Shown: positions 1-11,500 of the stretch, piece after piece | Layout of the letters: each line of letters begins with the position of its first letter | Numbering within the stretch: the first letter of the stretch is position 1 | Source: Helicostylum pulchrum | Lineage: Eukaryota; Mucoromycota; Mucoromycetes; Mucorales; Mucoraceae | Assembly (NCBI GenBank): GCA_025677825.1 | Contig: JAIXMO010000039.1 | Span: 240,809 to 304,808 of the forward strand | Length of the DNA: 64,000 nucleotides | Direction: 5' to 3' | Notes under the pieces: generated by a model | The model's database searches: none | Seen by the model: only the letters and a program-made list of their open reading frames with translations | Told to the model about the DNA's origin: nothing | Program-made: the position numbers and the translations under genes

Positions 1-79
1 ATTAAACAAAAAAGGGTGTTAACACTTGTTCTTTTTATATACGTGTTTTAGATTGGATGAAAAAAAAAAAGTTCCTTAC

Positions 80-253
80 CTGTAAATTCGACCTTATTGC
101 TGGCCAATATAGAATTAATGATGATGGTTGAATAAGACCAAGTCCTGAAACTGCGGTGGTTACAATAGAGAGTGTGACTAAAACGTTTGTAATGGGTGGA
201 ATAGATTGAAACCATTCCACAACCTCATTACGAGCAGGTTGTTGCGGTGGCAT
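80..253 (-). CDS. DER1: Derlin (Der1-like) ER protein, first exon only
   Basis: This is the 58-residue 5' exon of a Derlin; the rest lies beyond the left edge. Derlins are multi-pass ER membrane proteins that help retrotranslocate misfolded proteins in ER-associated degradation (family knowledge). The visible peptide has the family N-terminus: a short cytosolic stretch with EWFQSIPPITN, then a hydrophobic first membrane segment (VLVTLSIVTTAVSGLGLI), then QPSSLILYWPAI. The ATG is at 253. The exon ends in CAG followed by GTAAGGAAC (intron phase 0, donor at 79-78), and reading through would give a poly-Phe tail, so the splice is well supported. Its promoter must lie in the 594-nt gap to the NudE-like gene. 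Confidence 0.85.
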
Positions 254-847
254 CTAGATTTAATTGGAAAATACACAAAAAAGATAGATGACCCACAGTT
301 TTACGTGCGCAAATTGTACTGGTCTTGAAAAAATAAAATAAAATGGGGGGGGGCGATTCCTTGACTGTTTACTTTTTACAAAACGCATTGACAAAACTTG
401 GTTTGGTGTCCAGAGCTGGCACAGTTGGTCCTATAATTTACAACCTGTAAAAACTAAACTACTTTTTTTGATAGCTGTTTCAAGTGTCTGATAGTAAATT
501 AAGGGAACTTTGGTTCTGTGTCGGTTTAGATAAAAAAGAAGCAATCAAACTGAAACTTAATATAGTATTTTAGCATCAAATGTCGAGTATTATTTGTTGA
601 GGTGGGAATATATTACAAGTGTTTCAAACAGAATAATAATCACTCTTGCTGCTTTTAAAGCGCTTTCAAGTTTTTTTTTTAAGAGTTGTTGGTAACACCA
701 TTTTGTTGTCGCGCGGAGTACTCTTTTATGGATATTATGCATAAATAGTTATTTTATTATTATCGTTTCTTATACATATATCATATGGTGGTGCGTCGTA
801 TAATGGATAGAGGGGGGTGGGGATAGTGTAACTTTTTTTTTCTTTCT
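254..847. other. Intergenic: promoter side of the Derlin gene and 3' side of the NudE-like gene
   Basis: No coding signal is visible. The stretch is AT-rich with homopolymer T tracts (about 670 and 833) and a run of G near 345-353. It must hold the Derlin promoter and the terminator of the NudE-like gene; I see no defined motif. Confidence 0.6.
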
Positions 848-2238
848 TTAATCTTCAGTTTTCATATACTCAGATGGTCTTCTAGCCTTAATATTTGAAA
901 AATTCATAGGACTGCCTGCTCGAATAGCGCTTCTATCAGGAGATATAGATCTTTCAGACATGGTAGAATCTCTGTGAATATAATTAGATGAACTGTAAGA
1001 AGGTGGTGGGTTTAACAAGGGTGTAACTAAAGAACGACATGATTGTAATCGTGCTTCCAAGCTCTATAAGAACATATATATAAAAAGAAAAAGAATTGGT
1101 TACGTGTGTGTATAGTATTATAATGCATGATCAACTTACTCTGACACGACCCACCATTTCTTGCACCATCTTGACTGGATTAGATGATGCAGAAAGTGAT
1201 CCACTGGTTGGTGTGCGTGGTATACGAGTTGTTCTATTTCTAGAATAAGGATCATAATAATTAGCGCCTCTGTCTGGTGTAGGTGATCTATTTTGTTGTT
1301 GTTGTTGTTGAATAGCCGCTTGTTGTCTATTCTTCTTTTCCATATCTTCTAGTTTACTTTCTAACTCTCCAATAAAGTCTGTTTGCTTTGACGATTGATT
1401 ACGTAAAACTGACAACTCTTGATTTACCTCTGTTTTTTTTGTTGTTGTTAGTAAAATAAATAAAGGGGGTTTTTCATTGTTTTACCGTTTAATTCATCTC
1501 GCAATCTTTGTGCTTGTTCAGTCAAGTTATCTTTGGTAGAGATTTCGTTTTCTATATATCATTTCACCAAGTAAATAAATAAATAAAAAAGGTATTAAAT
1601 TTACAAGCATGCAAATCGTAATAATCAAATGATATGCATACCAAGGATCACGTTTCTTTCAATAGCTCTATTCATTTTCATTTCAAGATCTGTTAAAGAA
1701 GACGTAGCAGCTCTTTTTACAGAGAAAACTTTTTTTTTAGTTTTTTACTGTTTTTCTGTCGTATACACACACACACACACTATCAAGTACCTTTCTGTTC
1801 TTTCCAAGTCGTCGTTATCCAACTCTAATTCCAATACTTGCTTTCTAAAAGTATCTTCTGTTGCTCTTAGAATGTCAATTTCTCTTTGCATCTGAACCAT
1901 GGTAATATTTTGTTCATGCTTCGACTCTGTATATTTCGACTATATTTTTACATTAACTTTATATTATCAAAAACTATATACATGTATATAAAAAAAACAT
2001 GTACCTTCCAATTTTCTGCATCCCTTTTGAAATGTTCACATCGTGACTTCAAATCATTATATGCTTTTTCTGTCGTTTGTAATTCCTTTTCAAGTTCTTC
2101 TTCTAATTCACGAGAAGACACTTGAAATTCATCTAGAGCTGCTCTGGTGTCTTGTAGCGTATTTTCGAGATCTTCTGAATGAGCTCGCCAATATTCCAAC
2201 TCATCTTGAGCTGAATTGAATTGCCTTTTTTGTTTCAT
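848..2238 (-). CDS. nudE: NudE/NDEL1-like dynein regulator
   Basis: Coiled-coil protein of the NudE family, which links Lis1/NudF to dynein in nuclear migration and vesicle transport (family knowledge). Six exons splice to 336 aa: 2238-2005, 1924-1791, 1712-1642, 1551-1486, 1429-1140, 1063-848. All junctions keep frame. The N-terminus (FNSAQDELEYWRAHSEDLE) and the block FQVSSRELEEELEKEL match the NudE coiled coil; heptad-like sequence continues through exons 2-4 (TDLEMKMNRAIERNV). A Q-rich tract and a Ser/Pro/Arg-rich, probably disordered C-terminal third follow. The start at 2238 is chosen because it places Met just before the conserved block. An AC microsatellite lies in intron 2 (about 1765-1780). 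Exon 2 uses an AGAG acceptor, the only slightly awkward junction. Confidence 0.85.
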
Positions 2239-3651
2239 AAGATAATAAAGAGGGCATTATTACAAATATTTCGTATAAATATAAAAAAAAAAAAAAAACT
2301 TAGTCATTTACATGATACGTGAAGACATGTGAATATCGTTTGTCATCTAAAAAGAAAAGATAAAAAAGGGGCAGCGAAAATGTATTTTTTGCAAGTGCAG
2401 AAATAATCCCTTCCTACGGACACCACTATTCCCCTAGAAACACACTAGTTTTCCTGCAGACACATAATGTACAATGGGCCCATTCATTTTGTTGTTGTTG
2501 TGACAAGCCTCATTTAAGAAAGAGGGTGTGCGCTGCGGATAGTACTCCGAAAAAAAGTAATCTATTCTTTTTAAAGGAATATGTCTATTGATGGAGGAAC
2601 CCGCCGTAAAGTGCATACTTATAGTGGATGACAAATTTTCATTCTTTATTACTTACATTTATTGGAATCAGGCCACGCTTTAAATAAAAATGAGTAATAA
2701 ATATTGGTATTTCTATATGTTCTATGTAACGATATTTGTGAAAGAGAGATTGATTTTGTCAATCACATGTAACTTGAGAGTTTCAACTATGCAAAAAAGC
2801 TATTTTCTTATCAATTAACCAAGTATATTTGTGTAAATATTCAACAAAGAGGAAATTTCAAGTTTTCCTATCTAAAATATGTAGCAATTGTTACATAATA
2901 TTACTATTCTATCTTGTAAACTAGCAATTTAATCTTTCGAGTTTTTTTTTTTATGCAGCTTGGGACAATAATTATAAGCCACCATCACCTATGGGAGAAA
3001 AAAGAGATATAACAAACAAACAAATAGTAATCAAGAGGATGTGTTCATAATAAGACATGATGATGGCATTTTATTTTAATTGAGTACACTTTTATAGAAT
3101 AGTATCCACCGTTATTGACTCTGAACCTGCATAACTACTTCCGAGATAACAAGTTTATATTAGTTTGGCGTCAATTGAATCGATAAACCAATTCCGTTAG
3201 AGTTGTACCATTCTAAACGGTGCGTGGGATAATGAGCTTAATCCTTTTTTTCTTGATCTATTAAACGATAAGAAAGTTTTTTGTTTGCTTCAAAAATTCT
3301 TTTTAAAAAAGAAAAAACTACTAGTTATTTCAGATAAGAACAAGATAGTTATTTCAACTGGGAAGAAGAAAAAAGCTGTGTAACACGGTCTGTGCTGTTC
3401 CCCCTGTGGGAAACTAACTATCGGATCCGGAATGTTCCATTGAAAATCGAGGTTCTAGAGTTAATAAACGTGTCAGAAACATCCCACTTGTTGTTGTTGT
3501 TGTTGTTGTTGGCGCACGTTTTATTTCTTTACGGTTGTTAAAATAAAATATATAAATACATAGTAGATAGTTCTCTTTTTTTTTTTTTCTTTTCTCCATA
3601 CCTTTTTTTTTTTTATTTTTTTTTTTTACTCGTCAAGTATATACAAACAAA
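2239..3651. other. Intergenic between divergent NudE-like and DUF1752 genes
   Basis: A 1.4-kb gap between divergently transcribed genes. It contains many A/T homopolymers, a TTG trinucleotide run at about 3488-3511 and long T tracts just upstream of 3652. Short ORFs here (for example 2434-2634 minus) look random. No RNA gene or transposon was recognised. Confidence 0.6.
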
Positions 3652-4857
3652 ATGAAAGCAGAATATTGTGTCGATTACTTATCACATCAATGGAATACGG
3701 ATGATTTAATTGCAACCTACCGTGAAACTTTTAAACAACGTCAAAAGTTCATTGTAGATAGTACAACTACAACCACTTGTTTCTTGTTAAAAAATGAAAA
3801 CAAGTTGAAAAAATCTGAAGAATATAAATTAAAGAGATTTCAAAATGCTTTGTGGAGAAATATGGCAAGGAATTGTACAAATCATCTTGGTAAAACAAAT
3901 GAATTAGTGAATCCAGCTACTGTCAGTTGGTGAGTTATACAGTTTAAAAAGGTTTTTCTTCTTGTATACTAATTCTTTATTAGGCAAAAGGAATCTGATA
4001 TCACATGTAAGCATATACTTTTTTTACTCTCACACAAGTTGATTAACAATAAATAATAAATAGGGCTTTATGGTCCAATGTACACAAATAGTAGTAATGA
4101 AAAGAAAAACAATTACGATGATACACAATCTCCTCTCCAAGGTCTTAAACCTGTTTTGAAGAAACAGAGTAACGTAACTCAATCACTACCGAGTTATTCC
4201 GAACATTCTATATTATTTTACGCAATTGATACCAGTACCAGTACTACTACTACTACTACTACTACTACTACAGCAAGTGTTTGGTCCGAATACGCTGATT
4301 CATCTGCTGCAACTTCGGCTTTGTGTAGCAGTAGGAGTAGTTTTAGTAGCGTTTCTAGTAAAAGTAGTAATCATTCAATCGGAGTTCACTTTAATCCTGA
4401 AATAATCGAGATTGAATACCAACCCGAGTATCCTGTATCTCTTGAATCTTCTCCACAATCTTTTGCTTATTACCAAGAACAGGAAGAAGACGAAGAAGAT
4501 ACTTTGTGGCCATTACTTATTCAAGCAAGTGAATCACTAAAAGCTTCAACTTATACCCGAATCTCTTCTTTATTCTCAAAGTGTTTATATTTTTATACTC
4601 AACAACAACAAAAGCATCATCATTCTTCATCTTCATCTTCTTCTCCAACAAGATATTCTTCTTCTTCTTCTTCATTACAACTTTTCATCTTGATGGTTTC
4701 CATGATGAAGTCTGTCGTTTCATTAACAACAACTTGGTTACTCTATCAAAGTCTATCGCCTCTGTCCTCTTGGTTATCAGTCACTGCTAAGCCAACTGTT
4801 AGCAATACTGCTGGTCAGTCATCCAAACAATCAAATAAAGCACGTCTTATTTTGTAA
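3652..4857 (+). CDS. DUF1752 / Reg1-like fungal protein
   Basis: Three exons (3652-3929, 3984-4006, 4064-4857) give 364 aa. The N-terminal part has the signature of the fungal DUF1752 (GATA-like, areA-associated) domain: LKRFQNALWRNMARNC, then VSWQKESDITWLYGP, which only appears after splicing the tiny 23-nt middle exon. Downstream are GLKPVLKKQ and GVHFNPEIIEIEY, resembling the Reg1-type segment (LKPILKK...hydrophobic-x-F) that recruits PP1 phosphatase in yeast. Ser/Thr homopolymers (polyT at about 4238-4271, polyS near 4625-4670) and an acidic run lie between. The C-terminus holds a hydrophobic stretch (LFILMVSMMKSVVSL). Role in glucose or nitrogen signalling is inference; family membership is fairly clear, orthology to Reg1 is not. 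Confidence 0.7.
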
Positions 4858-5435
4858 ATAGTTTACTTTTTTAAAATTAAAATAAAAAACAGCATCCTTT
4901 CACAAATAATTTAGTCAACATGTTTATCAATCCAGTAATCACTTATTCTTTTCTTTTGTTCTTCTTCAAGCGACCGCCGTGCAAAAGAGTGCTTGCTACA
5001 AAGCCTTCAAACGTGTTTGGTCTGGAAATATTTCCCATGTGTGTACATGGGATACGATGTATCTTTTCGGGTCCCCACCCACCAATATTTTACCCAAGTC
5101 AAGCTGAAATATGCATACGGAAAAGGTTACAGGTCAATGCTATTAACCAGAAACAGACGAAAAGGATCAAATGAGTTTTTGGTTTCCCGCCTTTTTTTCT
5201 CTTGGGTGTTTCTTAAAAAGGCAACGTATACTTTCTGTTATCTACATATGTGACTTGTTCATCGGAAGACATTTTAGACACATATACACTCACACGGATA
5301 GTATTTACCCCTCCTCCCTTTATTACTTCCCCATTTGAACCCGTTCCCTTCCTTTTATCTATTTAACTAATAAAAATAGCAATAATAATTATTTTTTTGT
5401 TTCTTTTTCGTATATATTATATTAATAAAAACTGT
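4858..5435. other. Intergenic
   Basis: Separates two same-direction genes. Overlapping ORFs at 4920-5253 have no recognisable family signature. A pyrimidine-rich stretch (5305-5360) precedes the next start, typical of promoters in this window. Confidence 0.6.
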
Positions 5436-6907
5436 ATGACAACTGCACCACTAATTAATATCACTACTACTGTTCCAACACAGATTAAGAATTCTACAAC
5501 AAATTGTATGATTTTAGACTACTTGTTCTATCAATCTATTCAATCAAGACTTCAGAAAGCATTTATTATTGATGAATGTACTACTACTCTTTCAGATAAA
5601 AATGTGATTGAGTCAGTAATAGACGGTAAAATATATATATATACTTAATTCAAAAAGTACTTATTAATCTTTTTTTAAAAAATAGACATATTATCTTCAA
5701 AACATGGTAAAAAAAAGGACGCCAAATTCGAGCAAAGACTTAATCTTTGCCAGCTGACAAATTTAACTATCGGTCGTACTCATCATGTGACATTTTCCGC
5801 ACCCTCTCTTATTACACATCGACGAACCATCTTTAATCATTCTACCACCACAACTCATTTATTTAATACATGTTTTCATCCTCATTATTGTCGCAGACAT
5901 CGTCGTTCAAATTGTACCCAATCACCCTGTCTTTCCAGCAAAGGAGGACCTGGTCTAGCAGAAGCCATTCCTGCCTTTTTAAAGACCAGTGCCAATATGT
6001 TGCGTTCAGTTCTTGATAGCGAACATGATGATTTAAAACCTTTGATGGTGGCTGGTCAACAAGTAATGGGAGGTGGTATGCCTCCTCGTTGGTATGATCT
6101 CTTTTTAGACTTATTAACTCAAGCTGCTATCCAAAGTTATATGTGTGATGGGAAGACTGGTCTTGAGACCATTTATGAAATATTTTCCTATGGTTATGTA
6201 GAAGATGAAGATGAAGAAGATAATATTGAAGAAGAAGACGATGAAGAAGAAGAAGAAGAAGAAGAAGAAGAAGATGATGAAGATGATGATGAGTTTGAAG
6301 ATATCTGGTCTGTTAAGGCTGCTGATCATCATTTACTTTTTCCCAAGACCAGAACAATGTTTTTATTTAAAATGCAAGTTCGTGAACGTGAGAAGGAGGT
6401 AAAATAAAATACACAACTGTAAAATATAAGCTTAACACATTCTAACCTTTATTATTATTATAGTTTATTCAGATTAAACAAGGTTTTACGCTCGAAAACC
6501 ATTTTTTGGAACTAGAAAAACTTTATCCACTTATTTATTTTGAAAGAAACATGTGCGACTTTATTCAAATGCTTTTGGAAGATATGGATATACCAGCATT
6601 AGATAAGGTAAAAAGAAAAAGAAAAAAAAGCTTGTTTTTTATTTTTATTCACATGAGAATATAGTGTGACAATATACCAGAAACAACAAGCCCATTAAAA
6701 TCACCCGAAGATTTACCTGAGGTTCAATTCTCTAATATGCCTTCATTATATAAATATCCAAGTGATGGTTCACTTTTAATGCCTGAAATACCCGATATCA
6801 CTGTTGAAGATGAAGATGTTGTTATACCAAATAATAAGAAACGTACAGCTTATACAGCATCTTTAGAAGAAGATAGCAGCAACAACAACAAAAAAGTCCA
6901 TTATTAA
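5436..6907 (+). CDS. Unrecognised acidic protein, possibly a conserved fungal family
   Basis: Four exons (5436-5625, 5686-6398, 6464-6607, 6665-6907) splice cleanly to 429 aa. I do not recognise a named domain. The best-looking conserved block is MPPRWYDLFLDLLTQAAIQS followed by YMCDGKTGLETIYEIFSYG (about residues 160-200), which has the density of Trp/Tyr/Leu expected of a folded domain and resembles uncharacterised proteins I recall from other fungi. It is followed by a Glu/Asp run of about 40 residues (6199-6298), then a second folded-looking part (HFLELEKLYPLIYFERNMCD) spread over exons 2-4, and an Asn/Lys-rich tail. The start at 5436 is the first Met of the open frame. Function unknown. 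Confidence 0.65.
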
Positions 6908-7879
6908 ATATTTTTATATATACATCTATACTGTAAATTATATCCCCTCTCCTCTCTCTGTCTGTCTCCCTTTTATTTCTCCTAATATATACATATACTT
7001 ACCCGACTTTTTTCTTTTTTAATGTGGTACCTATTTCACTTTCCTAATACAGTTAATACCCATAAAGTTGTTGACACTGATGGAACAAAAAGTTTCAAAA
7101 CAAATCTAATACAACATCTATCTAAACCTCAGATAACGTTTTTATCTGCATTTTTATATGCTTGAGTGAGATGTATACATTAATGCGATAAACCACGTGT
7201 TTATAAGCTTTATACGCCTTTGAAAGCGCAAAATGGGAATCGTATTAGTTATACCGTGTCGCGCCTTTTCAATGTTAGGGTTAAATCCGGGAGACTATAT
7301 ACTTTGGAAATTGACGTGTCTAAGAGAGAGAGAGAGAGAGAGCCCAGTTGATCTGATCACAAGTATGTTATTTATAGACTGACATAATACTCCATATCAC
7401 TCTTTAAACCAACTAGTATTAACAAAACTTGGTCCCAACTTTTTTTTTATTTTTATTTTATAGTTCAGCCTCTATGTGTAACACTCACTGCACAGTAGGC
7501 AATTTCTTTTAACCTATTTACATAATACACTTCTATACGTGTACTAAAAAAAAGCAATCGTATAGAAATCCAAACAACAAAGCTTCTTGCAGTAAAACAA
7601 AGCTAAACAAAATTACTTTATAAAGCCGGTAAATAAACACTTTCGAAAAAAGCTTTCTAATCAAATTTAAGTTTTGTAACTTAAAGTTTACTGTACGCTC
7701 ATGTGGTTTGATATCACGGCATCGCTTGACAGGAAAAAAAACAAAAGTCTAAAGGTACCCCATGATTGAATTAATTTATAAAGAGGTGGTATATAAGATA
7801 TGTAGTAGAAACTACATATAAAAAGAAAGGGTAAAAAGTAACTAGTACATGTATGCAGAAGAGAAAGAAAAAGTTTTAT
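6908..7879. other. Intergenic with AG microsatellite
   Basis: Convergent gap between the unknown acidic gene (+) and the DUF202 gene (-). It contains an AG dinucleotide run at 7323-7342. I see no gene, RNA or transposon signature. Confidence 0.6.
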
Positions 7880-8787
7880 CTATCTGTTTGAAACAGAAAT
7901 TAACATCAACGTCATTGTAAATAACAATAAACAAGAAGCCATTGCGACAGTTGAACGACTTGCTGGGAAAAAACCTTTAATCATAGCAGCTTGCGCGTGA
8001 AAGTATCGAATAAACGCAAACACAAGAAAAACCATACTGATGAATATAAATAAAAGTCCAATCATTTGACCGTCTAATAAAGACATTTGTTTGCTAGGTG
8101 GATTATGCGTCATTGTTCTTTCTAAGCGAAATAATTGTGTGATACCTTACATGACATTGCAAAAAAAAAAAAAGGGTGTTAAAATACTTTTTTTTGACGG
8201 TCGATAATAACTATTTGTTTGTTTTTTACCAATTCCGACGGATATTGTTGATAAGCTTGTACGCAGCCATGCTAGATAAGTTCGTTCGTTTGCTAATAAA
8301 ATAACAAATGATACAATAATTTCAGTATATTTCTCATTCGATATATATAATGTATCACATGACCCATTTTTAAAAAAAAAGAATTCCGTGATAATAAATT
8401 ACCCAAGTGATCTCGAGCTACACTGCCCTTATTTTCAAGATAAACTGATGTCGAGTACCTATCAAATACGGATTGCCAAAAAGAGCGTGAAAAGATCGAA
8501 TTTCCCAGAGTATTATTACTAGTGGAAGAAGCAGGATGATTATGGGCAAGTGCGATTTTATGCTGTAATATAGAAGAGGTGGCACTTGATCTCCTTTGTC
8601 TTCTCCTGATAGATTCATTATCTTGTTCATATAAAAATCCATCGTCTATAGCAGACAACGCAGATATACTGTTTGCATAATCAATTGATTGCCTATGAAT
8701 AGAAGAGTAATTTACACTCTGTGTTGATGATAAAAGCGGTGCATTGTCTTCTGTTGTCGTTGTACTACTACTAAAATATGTATACAT
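7880..8787 (-). CDS. DUF202 membrane protein
   Basis: Three exons (8787-8403, 8292-8230, 8145-7880) give 237 aa. Across the two splice sites the sequence reads ARDHLANERTYLAWLRTSLS, the diagnostic motif of DUF202, a small membrane domain also found in vacuolar transporter chaperone proteins. Three hydrophobic segments are visible: TISVGIGITQLF, MIGLLFIFISMVFLVFAF and STVAMASCLLLFTMTLMLI. The first roughly 125 residues are Ser/Thr/Asn-rich and probably cytosolic and disordered. The domain assignment is secure because the motif is created by the splicing itself. The substrate and location (vacuole or ER) cannot be read from sequence. Confidence 0.85.
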
Positions 8788-9022
8788 GCCCTTTTCTTTA
8801 TGTAAATATATCCGTAAAAAAAAAAAAAAAAAAAAAAAAAGTAACGGTAAAAAAAGAAAAAAGGAAAGGAAAAGTTTTTTTCTTTATGTATTTCAAGGGA
8901 TTTTTTTTTTCAGGAGGCGAAAATATTATTCGTTTAAAGTGTAACATACATGATAAAATGATGGCTAAATTAGTGTTTACAATAAATAAACTGCTGGAAA
9001 AGCTTGTGTTTTTACATTGTAT

Positions 9023-10473
9023 TTATGATCTAGCTTGGTCAAGGTTTTCCTTTACGCGCTTCATGTATTCTGCTGTGGTAACATAATGCTCGGGTTTAAG
9101 ACTATACCAAAAATATAAAAATTAAGGTTAAAAATCCGGTACAGGTAGAAAAAAAAATACATTACTTTTTGCCGTGAATAGCCAAAGCTAAATCCTTTGT
9201 CATGACATTGTCTCTTTGAACTGCATCAATACAAGATTGTTCAAGCTCCAAACAGAACTTCTTTAATTCGCCATTGTTATCCAGGTTAGCACGATGAGAT
9301 AAACCGCGAGACCAGGCAAAGATGGAAGCAATAGGGTTAGTGGAGGTTGGGTTACCCTTTTGGTATTCACGGTAATGTCTAGTGACTGTACCATGGGCTG
9401 CTTCAGCTTCCATTGTTTTGCCATCAGGTGTAATAAGTACAGATGTCATTAAGCCGAGTGATCCATAACCTTGAGCTAAAATATCCGATTGTACATCACC
9501 ATCGTAGTTCTTACATGCCCAAACAAACCCTCCCTTTGACTTTAATGCTTGAGCAACCATATCATCAATTAAACGATGTTCATACCACAAGTTAGCTCCC
9601 TCAAACTCTTTACGGTAATCCTTTTGATAAATATCTTCAAAGATATCCTTGAAGCGACCATCATACTTTTTCAAGATGGTGTTCTTGGTACTCAAATAAA
9701 GTGGCATATTCTTGGTAAGTGCCATTTGGAAACAACTGTGAGCAAACCCTTGAATAGAATCATTGGTATTGTACATGGCCATACCAACACCACCGTTTTG
9801 AGGGAAGTCAAAGATGGTCCACTTTTGTGCTTCTGATCCATCAGCCGGGGTAAAAGACATTTCAAACTTGCCAGCTTTTTCAGTAACAAAATCTGTAGAA
9901 CGGTATTGATCACCAAAAGCATGACGACCAATAACAATAGGTTCAGTCCAACCAGGTACAATACGAGGAATGTTATCCAAAATGATGGGTTCACGGAAGA
10001 CAGTACCATTTAAAATGTTACGAATAGTACCATTAGGTGACTTCCACATTTGCTTCAACTTAAACTCCTTGACACGTCCTTCGTCAGGTGTAATAGTAGC
10101 ACACTTGATACCAACATTGTACTTTTTGATGGCTTCAGCAGCATCAATAGTGACTTGATCGTCAGTCTAATTATTTTAAATTAGTAATATAAACAAAAAC
10201 AAATACAATAAAACTTACTTGATCACGATATTCCATGCCGAGATCATAATACTTTATATCCAAGTTTAAATAAGGTAAAATAAGCTTATCCTTAATATCT
10301 GCCCAGATAATACGGGTCATTTCATCACCGTCCAAGTCAACAACGGGATTTTGAACTGTAATGCGCGAATTACTAGTGTAATGAGCTTTGGAAGCAACGG
10401 GGCGAGCTAAAGCTGCAAGAGTGGTTTTACGAACGGCACTTTTAATAGCAAGCATCTTAAAAAATTTACGCAA
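9023..10473 (-). CDS. IDP1: NADP-dependent isocitrate dehydrogenase, probably mitochondrial
   Basis: Converts isocitrate to 2-oxoglutarate while reducing NADP. Three exons (10473-10219, 10166-9166, 9101-9023) give 444 aa, normal for the eukaryotic enzyme. Motifs include [18 protein letters not shown] near the start, [55 protein letters not shown] (metal and substrate site) and [18 protein letters not shown]. The last exon supplies the usual tail ([12 protein letters not shown]); without it the reading frame would stop at HGKK, so the second intron is real. The first 30 residues are basic, hydroxylated and acid-free, consistent with a mitochondrial presequence. Two starts are possible (10473 or Met at 10455). 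Coding sequence uses C-ending codons, suggesting high expression. Confidence 0.95.
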
Positions 10474-11500
10474 AAAAAATGGGATATAAAAAAGAGATAT
10501 AAAAGATCAAAATCTAATACTTTTTATACAGCTGGATTTTTTTTCTATGACTCAACGGCCATGCTCCCTCTCATAAACCTAATTTCTAAATATGGTTAGC
10601 ATGCGTGGGAGTTAAATATCTGAAAGCGTGTGGATTTTCATCAAGATAATAATGCAAAAATTAGTAAATAAATCCAATACAGGGAAGCTTCATATTTGAC
10701 TGATAGTATTAGTACATACATTATGATAAGGAAAGTAATAATTAGCAAAAATTTGTTAAGAACGAAAATGAGTAATACTGATAAGATGTTACATTGCACT
10801 TACTTGTTGTATGATATACTTAAGTATTAACATTTATTTATTTTTAGACACACACAGTTCTGATAATCAAGATGGCTGGAATGAAAAAAAAAAGAAAGGT
10901 GCCGTGTATCACATAATAGAGAAGCTATAGCGCCTGTAAAGTATCTGTCATTATTTATGATAAAACCAATTTCAAGACATGAACTTTTTTAAAGGTGTGT
11001 TGTACTCTGCTTGGACTTTTTGTATAAAAAAAAGAGGCATTTGGCCCTGTGACAGTAAAGATCGCGTTGTAATCTTATCGCATTCATCGGGGGTAATAAT
11101 TTTTTGCAGATAGCTTTTTCACTTTTATTTGCTTATAAAAGATAAAAAAAAGTCCTTAGTATACTACTTATACGTCACTGATACTATCAATGATGCGATT
11201 CTTTCCAAGCGAAAAGGATCTTTGAAAAGTAACTAGCCAGTAGCTTCACTATAGTAAAAGCTCTTCGAGTAAGACACAGGTTTAGGAAGTAGAATAAAAG
11301 GGAACCGTAGATACGGGTGTAGAAAAAGGTAGTACGTATTACGGGTCCCTTCTGGAAAAGAAGTAATCGCGATGCAATTACTTAATGTGAGCAAATATCT
11401 AATTTTGTGACTTTACAACAAATGTTAAAAATAGCAACAATTTCTTATAAACAAAGTGCCCAGTTTGATTATATTTCGTAACAAAAAGAAGAAAGAAAAA
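10474..11500. other. Intergenic, divergent promoter region
   Basis: A 1-kb gap between the divergent IDP and PHP-domain genes that must hold both promoters. No coding or RNA signal is visible; A/T homopolymers dominate. Confidence 0.6.

Noticed and set aside
4920..5253. Two overlapping ORFs of about 85 codons
   Set aside because: No domain, no splice logic, no composition typical of folded proteins; treated as chance.
6114..6402. Poly-Phe and poly-Lys ORFs over the GAA-rich tract
   Set aside because: Out-of-frame readings of the acidic repeat in the 5436-6907 gene.
9162..9166. IDP stop codon just after HGKK
   Set aside because: It lies in the last intron; splicing adds the conserved HYVTTAEYM tail.
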